NCBI RefSeq assembly: GCF_025154015.1
Contig: NZ_JAOAMV010000004.1
Location: 124,001 to 188,000 of the forward strand
DNA length: 64,000 nt
Origin: Tsuneonella litorea
GTDB taxonomy: Bacteria > Pseudomonadota > Alphaproteobacteria > Sphingomonadales > Sphingomonadaceae
Direction: 5' to 3'
Shown: positions 32,249-40,684 of the stretch, one piece after another
Numbering within the stretch: the stretch's first letter is position 1
How the letters are laid out: each line of letters starts with the position of its first letter
Notes under the pieces: generated by a model
Databases searched by the model: none
Seen by the model: only the letters and a program-made list of their open reading frames with translations
Told to the model about the DNA's origin: nothing
Translations under genes and position numbers: made by a program

Positions 32249-33085
32249 TTACCTCTTCTTCTTGGCGTGACGCGAACGGATAATCATCTTGTCCGTCGCC
32301 TTGTTGTGACGCGTGCGGGCGCCCTTGGTCGGCTTGCCCCACGGAGTGACCGGGTGGCGGCCGCCCGAGGTACGGCCTTCGCCGCCGCCGTGCGGGTGAT
32401 CGACCGGGTTCTTCGCAACGCCGCGGGTCAGCGGACGCTTGCCCTTCCAGCGGGTGCGGCCGGCCTTGGCGAAGTTCTGGTTCTGGTTGTCGGGGTTCGA
32501 CACCGCGCCCACCGTGCCCATGCAGTCAGCCCGCAGGTAACGCTGCTCGCCGCTGTTGAGGCGCACGATCACCATGCCGCGGTCGCGACCGACGATCTGC
32601 ACGTAGGTACCCGCCGAACGGGCGATCTGGCCGCCCTTGCCCGGCTTCATCTCGACGTTGTGGCAGATCGTGCCGACCGGCATCTGGCCGAGCAGCATCG
32701 CGTTGCCCGGCTTGGTGTCCACCTTTTCGCCCGCGACGACCTGGTCACCGACCGCGAGGCGCTGCGGCGCGAGGATGTAGGCGAGTTCGCCGTCCTCGTA
32801 CTTCACCAGCGCGATGAACGCGGTGCGGTTGGGATCGTACTCCATCCGCTCGACGGTGGCCGGCATGTCCCACTTGCGACGCTTGAAGTCGATGTAGCGG
32901 TACTTCTGCTTGTGGCCGCCGGCGATCCCGCGCGACGTCACGTGGCCCTTGTTGTTGCGTCCGCCGGTCTTGCGCTTGCCTTCGGTCAGCGCCTTGACCG
33001 GCTTGCCCTTGTGAAGGGCGGACTTGTCGACCAGGATCAGGCCGCGACGGGCCGGGCTGGTCGGCTTGTAGTTCTTGAGTGCCAT
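32249..33085 (-). CDS. rplB: 50S ribosomal protein L2
   Basis: A 278-residue protein with [20 protein letters not shown] at the start, [20 protein letters not shown] and the invariant C-terminal [20 protein letters not shown], which includes the histidine near the peptidyl transferase centre. Confidence 0.99.
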   Translation of the reverse strand: MALKNYKPTSPARRGLILVDKSALHKGKPVKALTEGKRKTGGRNNKGHVTSRGIAGGHKQKYRYIDFKRRKWDMPATVERMEYDPNRTAFIALVKYEDGELAYILAPQRLAVGDQVVAGEKVDTKPGNAMLLGQMPVGTICHNVEMKPGKGGQIARSAGTYVQIVGRDRGMVIVRLNSGEQRYLRADCMGTVGAVSNPDNQNQNFAKAGRTRWKGKRPLTRGVAKNPVDHPHGGGEGRTSGGRHPVTPWGKPTKGARTRHNKATDKMIIRSRHAKKKR

Positions 33086-33089
33086 GACC

Positions 33090-33404
33090 TCAGATCCCGC
33101 TCGTGACGTCGATCGAGTCCTGGCCCTCGGCCAGCGTCACGATCGCCTTCTTCATGTCGGTGCGCGTGTAGGGCTTGCCCTTCCAGCGCTTCGTCTTGCC
33201 CTTGACGACGATGGTGTTCACCTTCGCCACCTTGCGATCGTAGATGGCCTCGACGGCCTCCTTGATCTGGCTCTTGGTCGCATCGCCGGCGACCTTGAAC
33301 ACAACCGCGTTGTGCTCGCTCGCCAGGGTCGACTTCTCGGTGATGTGCGGTGCGACGATCACGTCGTAGTGACGCGCATCGACCTGCTTCGCTGCCTTAG
33401 CCAT
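33090..33404 (-). CDS. rplW: 50S ribosomal protein L23
   Basis: A 104-residue protein at the tunnel exit. It contains [16 protein letters not shown], a diagnostic block, and [20 protein letters not shown]. It overlaps the end of rplD by eight bases. Confidence 0.98.
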   Translation of the reverse strand: MAKAAKQVDARHYDVIVAPHITEKSTLASEHNAVVFKVAGDATKSQIKEAVEAIYDRKVAKVNTIVVKGKTKRWKGKPYTRTDMKKAIVTLAEGQDSIDVTSGI

Positions 33405-34020
33405 TGAAACGGGCCTCCAGCTTCTCGACAGCGGCCTTGGTCAGGACCAGCGTGTCGTGCTTCAGGATGTCGTAGACGTTCGCGCCCACCGCCGGCAGGA
33501 CGTTCACGCCCGGCAGGTTGCCCGCGGCCTTCGCGAACGAACCCTCGACCGCGTCGCCGTCGATCACGAGGACCTTGCCGTTCCAGCCGTTCTTGCCGAA
33601 CTGGCTGGCGAGCGCCTTGGTCTTGGCATCCTTGAGCTCGAGGCTGTCGACGATCACCAGACCATCCTTCGCCTTGCTCGAAAGCGCCATCTTCATGCCG
33701 AGCGCGCGGATCTTCTTGTTCAGCGAGATGTTGAAATCGCGCTTCTTGGCACCGTGCGCCTTGCCGCCGCCGATGAAGATCGGGGCAGCGCGATCGCCGT
33801 GACGAGCCGTGCCGCCACCCTTCTGGCGGCCGAACTTCTTGCCAGTACGCGCAACGTCGCTGCGCTCGCGGGTCGGACGGGCGGTCGCACGGCGATTCCA
33901 CAGCTGCCACGTAACGACGCGGTGCAGGATGTCCTGCCGCGGCTCGACACCGAACACGGCATCGTTCAGCTCGATGTCGCCCGAGGCCTTGCCGTCGAGT
34001 TTCTGGACCTTCACCTTCAC
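33397..34020 (-). CDS. rplD: 50S ribosomal protein L4
   Basis: A 207-residue protein with [20 protein letters not shown] and the loop [20 protein letters not shown] that reaches the exit tunnel. In E. coli L4 also represses its own S10 operon by attenuation in the leader; a terminator-like hairpin exists in the leader here (35467-35519). Confidence 0.98.
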   Translation of the reverse strand: MKVKVQKLDGKASGDIELNDAVFGVEPRQDILHRVVTWQLWNRRATARPTRERSDVARTGKKFGRQKGGGTARHGDRAAPIFIGGGKAHGAKKRDFNISLNKKIRALGMKMALSSKAKDGLVIVDSLELKDAKTKALASQFGKNGWNGKVLVIDGDAVEGSFAKAAGNLPGVNVLPAVGANVYDILKHDTLVLTKAAVEKLEARFNG

Positions 34021-34023
34021 GGC

Positions 34024-34911
34024 TCAGCCCTCCTTGTTTTCGTCCGAGCCGGCGGCGTCGCCGTTCTCGGGGGTTTCGCCGACGGCCGGGGTCGTCTCGT
34101 CACCGGCACCGGCCTGCTGCTCCTTGAGAAGCTGCGCCTGGTGCTCGGCATCGACCTGCGGGTTCACTTCGTGCTCGGCCGCGCTTTCGACCATGCCCGC
34201 GGTCGCTTCCTCGTGCTCGGGAGCCGTGCTCTTCTTCTCGAGGATCGCGCCGGGAAACGGCAGCCCCTCGGGAGCGGCGAGCTTGACGGCATCGCGAACG
34301 AGCAACCAGCCGTTCTTCGAGCCCGGGACCGAGCCCTTCACGAAGAGCAGGCCGCGGGTCGCGTCGGTGCGCACGATCTCGAGGTTCTGCTGGGTGCGCT
34401 GACGGTCGCCCATGTGGCCGGCCATCTTCTTGTTCTTGAACACGCGGCCCGGATCCTGGCGGTTGCCGGTCGAACCGTGCGAACGGTGCGAGAGCGAAAC
34501 ACCGTGCGTCGCGCGAAGGCCGCCGAAGCCCCAGCGCTTCATCGCGCCCGCAAAGCCCTTGCCCTGCGTGTGGCCGGTGATGTCGACCTTCTGCCCGGCG
34601 ACGAAATGTTCGGCAGAGATGGTCGAGCCGACGGGGATCAGCCCGTCCTCGCCATCGACGCGGAATTCCGCGACGCGCATCTTCAGACCGACGTCGGCCT
34701 TGGCGAAAGCTTCGCGCTGCGGCTTGTTGACGTTCTTGTGCTTGGCCTCGCCCGCGCCGAGCTGGACGGCAAAATAGCCGTCACGGTCGGAAGTGCGGTG
34801 CGAAACGACCTGGCAATCTTCCAGCGACAGGACGGTCACGGGAACGTGACGCCCGTCCTCCTGGAACAGGCGGGTCATCCCGACTTTCTTTGCGATCACG
34901 CCGGAGCGCAT
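34024..34911 (-). CDS. rplC: 50S ribosomal protein L3 with long acidic C-terminal tail
   Basis: A 295-residue L3. The core (about residues 1-215) has [20 protein letters not shown], the [18 protein letters not shown] loop and [20 protein letters not shown]. coli L3 has about 209 residues, so the last 70-80 here are extra: a Glu/Ala/Gln-rich acidic stretch ending [10 protein letters not shown]. The tail is expected to be disordered. Confidence 0.97.
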   Translation of the reverse strand: MRSGVIAKKVGMTRLFQEDGRHVPVTVLSLEDCQVVSHRTSDRDGYFAVQLGAGEAKHKNVNKPQREAFAKADVGLKMRVAEFRVDGEDGLIPVGSTISAEHFVAGQKVDITGHTQGKGFAGAMKRWGFGGLRATHGVSLSHRSHGSTGNRQDPGRVFKNKKMAGHMGDRQRTQQNLEIVRTDATRGLLFVKGSVPGSKNGWLLVRDAVKLAAPEGLPFPGAILEKKSTAPEHEEATAGMVESAAEHEVNPQVDAEHQAQLLKEQQAGAGDETTPAVGETPENGDAAGSDENKEG

Positions 34912-35096
34912 GATCCGTTCTCCTTACAGAGGCACCGGAGACCATCCCCGGTGCGTGCTCGGCCCAGATTGTCATGCATCGCCCCGTCCGGGCCAAAGTG
35001 CCCCCTCCGCGATGGAGGAAGCGAGACGGGGGACGCTGCCCGACGACGTGCCGGAGGTATCCCTTGTCCGCGAGGCCTTGCGGCCCCGCATCGAGA

Positions 35097-35408
35097 TCAA
35101 GCCAGCTTGATCTCGACGTTCACGCCCGCGGCGAGGTCGAGCTTCATCAGCGCGTCCACGGTCTGGGCGTTGGGCTGCACGATATCGAGCAGCCGCTTGT
35201 AGGTGCGCACCTCGAACTGCTCGCGCGACTTCTTGTCGATGTGCGGGCCGCGGTTCACGGTGAACTTCTCGATGCGCGTCGGAAGAGGAATGGGGCCCCG
35301 GATCAGCGCGCCGGTACGGCGGGCGGTGTCCGCGATCTCGCCGGTTGCCTGGTCGAGTACGCGGTGATCAAACGCCTTGAGGCGAATGCGGATGTTCTGG
35401 GCTTCCAT
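35097..35408 (-). CDS. rpsJ: 30S ribosomal protein S10
   Basis: A 103-residue protein starting [20 protein letters not shown] with [20 protein letters not shown], the S10/NusE signature. It opens the S10 operon, with a predicted promoter and a 150-base leader before it. The 186-base gap to rplC (34912-35096) holds no recognisable gene. Confidence 0.98.
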   Translation of the reverse strand: MEAQNIRIRLKAFDHRVLDQATGEIADTARRTGALIRGPIPLPTRIEKFTVNRGPHIDKKSREQFEVRTYKRLLDIVQPNAQTVDALMKLDLAAGVNVEIKLA

Positions 35409-35466
35409 GTCCTACTACCGATGCGAAAGAGCCAAGCGAGCCGTCGCCGTTTCCGGTTTCGACCCG

Positions 35467-35519
35467 CAAAAAAAGAAAGGCCCGACCCGCTTGAGTCCGG
35501 TTCCCCGGAACGGGCGACC
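35467..35519 (-). promoter_or_regulatory. Terminator-like hairpin in the S10 operon leader (possible attenuator)
   Basis: On the minus strand GGTCGCCCG (35519-35511) can pair, with two bulges, to GCGGGTCGGGCC (35490-35479), and TTTCTTTTTTTG follows at once (35478-35467). The loop contains a small CCGG/CCGG hairpin. The element lies 60-110 bases before the rpsJ start and after the predicted promoter, the position of an attenuator. Confidence 0.45.
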
Positions 35520-35566
35520 TTCCCTGAATTCGTAAGTCCGGAGACGAATCTCCGTCTGTGGGCGGG

Positions 35567-35595
35567 CCTATACGGATGACGCCGGGTCCATGCAA
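35567..35595 (-). promoter_or_regulatory. Candidate promoter of the S10 operon
   Basis: On the minus strand TTGCAT (35595-35590) is separated by 17 bases from TATAGG (35572-35567). It lies after the tuf terminator and about 160 bases before rpsJ, so the S10 block can be transcribed apart from the str operon. Confidence 0.55.
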
Positions 35596-35670
35596 CCCCC
35601 AGAATCGAGGTAATAGCGCTGGCGAGCAACAATCCGTCGAGGCTGGGCGACAGCTCGCCCTCCCCCCAAG

Positions 35671-35712
35671 GAAAGGGCCCGGCCCTCACGGGGAGGACCG
35701 GGCCCGAACCTG
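35671..35712 (-). terminator. Terminator after tuf
   Basis: A 12-bp stem forms between GGGCCCGGCCCT (35676-35687) and AGGACCGGGCCC (35695-35706), with one G-U pair. On the minus strand it is followed by TTTCC. It lies about 20 bases after the tuf stop and marks the end of the str operon. Confidence 0.75.
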
Positions 35713-35727
35713 CTCAGATCGCCAAGC

Positions 35728-36903
35728 TTACTTGGTGATCTTCGAGACGACGCCCGAGCCGACGGTGCGGCCACCTTCGCGGATCGCGAAGCGCAGGCCT
35801 TCGTCCATGGCAATCGGGGCGATCAGCTTCACGCCGATCGTCACGTTGTCGCCCGGCATGACCATCTCGGTGCCCTCGGGGAGGACGACTTCGCCGGTCA
35901 CGTCGGTGGTGCGGAAGTAGAACTGCGGGCGGTAGTTGGCGAAGAACGGCGTGTGACGGCCGCCTTCGTCCTTCGACAGCACGTAGACCTCGGCTTCGAA
36001 GTCGGTGTGCGGCGTAACCGAACCCGGCTTGGCCAGAACCTGGCCGCGCTCGACGTCTTCACGGCCGATGCCGCGGATCAGCGCGCCGATGTTGTCGCCC
36101 GCTTCGCCGCGATCGAGCAGCTTGCGGAACATCTCGACGCCGGTAACCGTGGTCTTCTGCGTGTCGCGGATGCCGACGATCTCGACTTCGTCACCGACAT
36201 TGACGACGCCCGATTCGACACGGCCGGTCACGACGGTGCCGCGGCCCGAGATCGAGAACACGTCTTCGATCGGCATCAGGAACGGCTTGTCGACCGGACG
36301 CTCCGGCTGCGGAATGTACTCGTCGACCGCCTTCATGAGTTCCATGATCGAGTTGGCGCCGATCTCGTCGTCGCGGCCCTCGAGGGCGGCCAGCGCCGAA
36401 CCCTTGACGATCGGAATGTTGTCGCCGTCGAAGTCGTACGAGCTGAGCAGCTCGCGCACTTCCAGCTCGACGAGCTCGAGGATTTCCTCGTCGTCGACCT
36501 GGTCGACCTTGTTCATGTACACGACCAGCGCCGGCACGCCGACCTGACGGGCAAGCAGGATGTGCTCGCGGGTCTGGGGCATCGGGCCGTCGGCGGCGTT
36601 CACGACCAGGATCGCGCCGTCCATCTGGGCGGCACCGGTGATCATGTTCTTCACGTAGTCGGCGTGGCCCGGGCAGTCGACGTGGGCGTAGTGACGCGCG
36701 TCGGTCTCGTACTCGACGTGTGCGGTCGAGATGGTGATGCCGCGCTCACGCTCTTCGGGCGCCTTGTCGATGTTTGCGAAATCGACCGGCGCGCCGAGCA
36801 CCTTGGTGATTGCCGCCGTCAGCGTGGTCTTGCCGTGGTCGACGTGACCGATGGTGCCGATGTTGCAGTGCGGCTTGTTCCGCTGGAATTTTTCCTTAGC
36901 CAT
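35728..36903 (-). CDS. tuf: Elongation factor Tu
   Basis: A 391-residue GTPase that delivers aminoacyl-tRNA. It starts [20 protein letters not shown]; the P-loop is [10 protein letters not shown], the switch [14 protein letters not shown], and the guanine motif NKVD. The end [13 protein letters not shown] is typical. It is the last gene of rpsL-rpsG-fusA-tuf; a second tuf copy could exist elsewhere. Confidence 0.99.
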   Translation of the reverse strand: MAKEKFQRNKPHCNIGTIGHVDHGKTTLTAAITKVLGAPVDFANIDKAPEERERGITISTAHVEYETDARHYAHVDCPGHADYVKNMITGAAQMDGAILVVNAADGPMPQTREHILLARQVGVPALVVYMNKVDQVDDEEILELVELEVRELLSSYDFDGDNIPIVKGSALAALEGRDDEIGANSIMELMKAVDEYIPQPERPVDKPFLMPIEDVFSISGRGTVVTGRVESGVVNVGDEVEIVGIRDTQKTTVTGVEMFRKLLDRGEAGDNIGALIRGIGREDVERGQVLAKPGSVTPHTDFEAEVYVLSKDEGGRHTPFFANYRPQFYFRTTDVTGEVVLPEGTEMVMPGDNVTIGVKLIAPIAMDEGLRFAIREGGRTVGSGVVSKITK

Positions 36904-36997
36904 TGTGACTCTCTAACCTCTGTCTGAAATTGAATTTCACCAAGCCTGCGGGCGGCACCCGGTGAATCAGGCGCCGCCCCTAGACGCTCGCCCTTTC

Positions 36998-39091
36998 TTA
37001 GGCAAGCTTCTCCTTGACCTCGGCCGCGACGTTCGCCGGGACCTCGTCGTAGTGGCTGAACTGCATCGTGTACTGGGCACGGCCCTGGGTGAACGAGCGC
37101 AGTTCGTTGACGTACCCGAACATGTTCGCGAGCGGCACGAAAGCCTCGACCGCCTGCGCGTTGCCGCGGGTGTCGGTGCCCTGGATCTGGCCGCGGCGGC
37201 TGTTGAGGTCGCCGATGACGTCGCCGAGGTAATCCTCGGGGGTCACGACCTCGACCTTCATGATCGGCTCGAGCAGCTTGATCCCCGCCTTCTGCGCGAC
37301 TTCGCGCATCGCGCCGCGACCGGCGATCTCGAACGCGATCGCGCTCGAGTCGACGTCGTGATACGCACCGTCATAGAGCTCGACGGTGAAGTCGATGATC
37401 GGGAAGCCCACCAGGTAGCCGCTCTCGGCCTGCTCGCGCAGACCCTTCTCGATCGCCGGGATGTACTCCTTCGGGATGTTGCCGCCCTTGATGTTGTCCT
37501 CGAAGACGAAGCCCTGGCCGCGCTCGCCCGGCGTGACCTTGATCTTCACGCGGCCAAACTGGCCCGAACCACCCGACTGCTTCTTGTGAGTGTAATCCAC
37601 GTCCACCGGCTTCGCGAGATACTCGCGGTACGCCACCTGCGGCGCGCCGACGTTGGCCTCGACCTTGAACTCGCGCTTCATGCGATCGACGAGAATGTCG
37701 AGGTGAAGCTCGCCCATACCCTTGATAATCGTCTGGCCGCTCTCGTGATCGGTCGACACGCGGAAGGACGGGTCCTCCTGCGCAAGGCGATTGAGCGCGA
37801 TGCCCATCTTTTCCTGGTCGGCCTTGGTCTTGGGTTCCACCGACAGCTCGATGACCGGCTCGGGGAATTCCATGCGCTCGAGGATGATCGGCTTGGCCGG
37901 ATCGCAGAGGGTATCACCGGTGGTGGTGTCCTTCATGCCTGCCAGCGCAACGATGTCGCCGGCGAATGCCTCTTCGATGTCCTCGCGGTTATTCGAATGC
38001 ATCAGCAGCATGCGGCCGATCTTTTCCTTCTTGTCCTTCACCGAGTTCAGGACCTGGCCCTTCGAGAGCTTGCCCGAATAGATGCGGGTGAAGGTGAGGC
38101 TGCCGACGAACGGGTCGTTCATGATCTTGAACGCCAGCGCCGAGAACGGCGCGTCGTCCGACGACGGGCGCGTTTCCTCGGTGTCGGTGTCAGGCAGCAC
38201 GCCCTTGATCGCCGGCACGTCGAGCGGGCTCGGCATGTAGTCGACGACCGCGTCGAGCAGGGGCTGGACGCCCTTGTTCTTGAACGCCGAACCGCAGGTG
38301 ACCGGCACGAAGTCGCGCGCCATGGTGCCCTTGCGGATGAGCCGCTTGATCGTCGCCACGTCGGGCATTTCGCCTTCGAGATAGGCTTCCATGACATCGT
38401 CGTCCTGCTCGACGACGGTCTCGATCAGCTTCTCGCGGTACTCGGCGGCCTTGTCGGCCATGTCCTCGGGGATGTCGACGTATTCGAACTCGGCGCCGAG
38501 GCTCTCGTCCTTCCAGACGATGCCGCGGTTGTTGACGAGGTCGACGACGCCCTTGAGGCTGCTTTCCATGCCGATCGGCAGGTACAGCACCAGCGGCACC
38601 GCGCCGAGGCGGTCGATGATCGACTGGACGCAGTAGTAGAAGTCGGCGCCGGTGCGATCGAGCTTGTTGATGAAGCACATCCGCGGGACGCCGTACTTGT
38701 CGGCCTGACGCCAGACGGTTTCGGACTGCGGTTCCACGCCCGCGACGCCGTCGAACACCGCGACCGCGCCGTCGAGGACGCGCAGCGAGCGTTCCACCTC
38801 GATGGTGAAGTCGACGTGCCCGGGGGTGTCGATGATGTTGATGCGGTGCTTTTCACCCTTGCCGTCGTCGGCCGACCAGAAGGTCGTGGTCGCCGCCGAG
38901 GTGATGGTGATGCCGCGTTCCTGCTCCTGCTCCATCCAGTCCATGGTGGCGGCGCCGTCATGGACTTCGCCGATCTTGTAGGACTTGCCGGTGTAGTAGA
39001 GGATGCGTTCGGTGGTGGTGGTCTTGCCGGCATCGATGTGCGCCATGATGCCGATGTTGCGATAGCGCTCCAGCGGATATTCGCGGGCCAT
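36998..39091 (-). CDS. fusA: Elongation factor G
   Basis: A 697-residue translocation GTPase. The G domain has [34 protein letters not shown] and [20 protein letters not shown]; domain IV includes [17 protein letters not shown]. The C terminus has [19 protein letters not shown]. It sits between rpsG and tuf. Confidence 0.99.
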   Translation of the reverse strand: MAREYPLERYRNIGIMAHIDAGKTTTTERILYYTGKSYKIGEVHDGAATMDWMEQEQERGITITSAATTTFWSADDGKGEKHRINIIDTPGHVDFTIEVERSLRVLDGAVAVFDGVAGVEPQSETVWRQADKYGVPRMCFINKLDRTGADFYYCVQSIIDRLGAVPLVLYLPIGMESSLKGVVDLVNNRGIVWKDESLGAEFEYVDIPEDMADKAAEYREKLIETVVEQDDDVMEAYLEGEMPDVATIKRLIRKGTMARDFVPVTCGSAFKNKGVQPLLDAVVDYMPSPLDVPAIKGVLPDTDTEETRPSSDDAPFSALAFKIMNDPFVGSLTFTRIYSGKLSKGQVLNSVKDKKEKIGRMLLMHSNNREDIEEAFAGDIVALAGMKDTTTGDTLCDPAKPIILERMEFPEPVIELSVEPKTKADQEKMGIALNRLAQEDPSFRVSTDHESGQTIIKGMGELHLDILVDRMKREFKVEANVGAPQVAYREYLAKPVDVDYTHKKQSGGSGQFGRVKIKVTPGERGQGFVFEDNIKGGNIPKEYIPAIEKGLREQAESGYLVGFPIIDFTVELYDGAYHDVDSSAIAFEIAGRGAMREVAQKAGIKLLEPIMKVEVVTPEDYLGDVIGDLNSRRGQIQGTDTRGNAQAVEAFVPLANMFGYVNELRSFTQGRAQYTMQFSHYDEVPANVAAEVKEKLA

Positions 39092-39112
39092 TTGAAATTC
39101 CTCGGGTAGTCA

Positions 39113-39143
39113 GGGGGCCGCTCCGCCAAGGAGCGCGCCCCCC
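39113..39143 (-). repeat. Intercistronic hairpin between rpsG and fusA
   Basis: An imperfect stem pairs GGGGG and GCTCC (39113-39124) with GGAGC and CCCCC (39130-39142) around a GCCAA loop. There is no T-run, so read-through into fusA is expected. It may tune mRNA processing in the str operon. Confidence 0.4.
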
Positions 39144-39153
39144 ATGTAGGTAC

Positions 39154-39624
39154 TTACCAGCGGTAGTGCGAGAAGGCGCGGTTCGCGTCCGCCATGCGGT
39201 GCGTGTCCTCGCGCTTCTTGACCGCGTTGCCGCGGTTGTTGGCGGCGTCCATCAGCTCGCCGGAGAGGCGGGCGGCCATGGTGGTCTCCGCACGGCCGCG
39301 GGCGGCGGTGATGAGCCAGCGGATGGCGAGCGCCTGGGCGCGCTCGGGGCGGACCTCGACCGGGACCTGGTAGGTCGCACCGCCGACGCGGCGCGAACGC
39401 ACCTCGATCTGCGGCTTGATGTTCTCGAGCGCGGTGTGGAACACCTCGATCGGGTTGGCCTTCGCACGGCTCTCGACCGTGTCGAGCGCGCCGTAGACGA
39501 TGCTCTCGGCGACGGACTTCTTACCGTCGAGCATCAGGTTGTTCATGAACTTGGACAGCACCTGATCTCCGAACTTCGGATCAGGCAGAATTTCCCGCTT
39601 CTCGGGACGACGACGACGTGACAT
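39154..39624 (-). CDS. rpsG: 30S ribosomal protein S7
   Basis: A 156-residue head protein, the normal length, starting [20 protein letters not shown]. It includes [20 protein letters not shown] and [20 protein letters not shown]. The ATG at 39624 is preceded by AAGGAGTTCAAGAAA, which contains a good ribosome binding site. Confidence 0.98.
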   Translation of the reverse strand: MSRRRRPEKREILPDPKFGDQVLSKFMNNLMLDGKKSVAESIVYGALDTVESRAKANPIEVFHTALENIKPQIEVRSRRVGGATYQVPVEVRPERAQALAIRWLITAARGRAETTMAARLSGELMDAANNRGNAVKKREDTHRMADANRAFSHYRW

Positions 39625-39663
39625 TTTCTTGAACTCCTTCGGAGTTGTGGCGGCTCCGGCCCA

Positions 39664-39725
39664 TCTCCCCCGCCCAACCACCCGATGATCACCCGATACG
39701 GTATCGGGTGGTTGGGCGGGGGAGA
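39664..39725. repeat. Perfect 23-bp inverted repeat between rpsL and rpsG
   Basis: The arms 39664-39686 and 39703-39725 are exact reverse complements (outer part TCTCCCCCGCCCAACC). The 16-base loop carries a second copy of CACCCGAT (39690-39697), which can also pair with ATCGGGTG (39703-39710) in a shorter hairpin. The two structures exclude each other. The element is inside the 155-base rpsL-rpsG gap, which is unusually long for this operon. Confidence 0.85.
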
Positions 39726-39779
39726 CGGGCTGGTACCGAGGTCAGGCCGGACGGCCTGACCGCACCCCACAAAAGCTTC

Positions 39780-40151
39780 TTACTTCGGGCGCTTGGCGCC
39801 GTACTTCGAGCGGCTCTGCTTGCGGTCCTTGACGCCCTGGGTGTCGAGCACGCCGCGCAGCACGTGGTAGCGCACGCCGGGAAGGTCGCGCACGCGCCCG
39901 CCGCGGATGAGGACCACGGAGTGCTCCTGCAGGTTGTGCCCTTCGCCCGGGATGTACGAGATGACCTCGCGGCTGTTGGTCAGGCGGACCTTGGCCACCT
40001 TGCGCAGCGCCGAGTTCGGCTTCTTCGGGGTCGTCGTGTAGACGCGGGTGCAGACGCCGCGCTTCTGCGGGTTCTGCTCCATCGCAGGGACCTTGGACTT
40101 GGCCTTCTGCGGAACGCGGCCCTTGCGGACCAGCTGGTTGATCGTCGGCAT
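39780..40151 (-). CDS. rpsL: 30S ribosomal protein S12
   Basis: A 123-residue decoding-centre protein starting [20 protein letters not shown]. It has [19 protein letters not shown], where the streptomycin-related lysine is K42-like in the unmutated PKKPNS form, and the second site [17 protein letters not shown]. It opens the str operon. Confidence 0.99.
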   Translation of the reverse strand: MPTINQLVRKGRVPQKAKSKVPAMEQNPQKRGVCTRVYTTTPKKPNSALRKVAKVRLTNSREVISYIPGEGHNLQEHSVVLIRGGRVRDLPGVRYHVLRGVLDTQGVKDRKQSRSKYGAKRPK

Positions 40152-40204
40152 TAAGACTTTCTCTCTTCACCTGTTTGACCGTGCGCGCGCGGTGCGCGCC
40201 CGGG

Positions 40205-40253
40205 GCGCCCCTTCCGGGCGGAAAACCGGTGCCCACTTTTCCTGAAGGGGCGC
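40205..40253. repeat. Palindromic element upstream of rpsL
   Basis: A perfect 10-bp outer inverted repeat (GCGCCCCTTC at 40205-40214, GAAGGGGCGC at 40244-40253) encloses further matched pairs, GGAAAA with TTTTCC and GGGC with GCCC. The inner GAAAACCGGTGCCCACTTTT resembles a short dispersed intergenic repeat that I recall from other Alphaproteobacteria. It lies 54-102 bases before the rpsL start, so it may be in the str operon leader. Confidence 0.6.
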
Positions 40254-40439
40254 GGCTCTACCCAGCGAGGGCTGGCGACACACGGCCACGAGGGGAGAGA
40301 AAAAGGGGTCGTGCGCAGGATGGGCCCACTCGCAAGCGAGTTGCCGCAACCACAGCACGAGCCTGAAACACTCCACCCATGCCCAAGGACACCGGGTTAC
40401 TTTGACGGCTGCCCCGAAGCGCATCCCCGAAGGATCGCC

Positions 40440-40626
40440 TCAATAGAAAAGAGCCTTATCGCAACAGCGACAGGCCCCCGGGACATGACCGGCAATGTTC
40501 AGCTCTATCTGCCCGAGGATGGTCGGAACCGTCCCTGGATGGGCGCGCCCCTACGCGGATTCGCTTCCCCGGTCAATATCGCCCTCGCCCGTCCCTACGC
40601 GAGGTGCCTTTGGGAGGCGCCTTTTT
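40440..40626 (+). ncRNA. Possible small RNA with its own terminator (tentative)
   Basis: The gap 40254-40684 has no credible protein gene. A plus-strand transcript could fold as a long rod: GGGAC and GACCGG near 40490 pair with CCGGTC near 40575 and GTCCC near 40592, around an inner hairpin (GATGG/CCGTC). It would end at the hairpin at 40602-40626. The 5' end is a guess. It is not recognised as 6S, tmRNA, SRP or RNase P RNA. Confidence 0.25.
40602..40626 (+). terminator. Plus-strand terminator with no gene before it
   Basis: An 8-bp stem (AGGTGCCT with AGGCGCCT, one G-U pair) with a 5-base loop is followed by TTTT. It points along the plus strand, but the flanking genes rpsL and the methylase are both on the minus strand. 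This orphan terminator is the main hint of a small RNA here. Confidence 0.55.
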
Positions 40627-40684
40627 GCGTCGCTGGATGACCGGCTCCTTCCATGCCAGCGGCAACAGAGGCTGGTAAAGCCTC

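Noticed and set aside
36962-39109. Long open frame on the plus strand opposite fusA
   Set aside because: It mirrors EF-G exactly and has the low-complexity composition of an antisense frame.
40440-40626. Possible 6S RNA, tmRNA, SRP RNA or RNase P RNA
   Set aside because: None of the conserved blocks of these RNAs was found, so only an unnamed small RNA is proposed.
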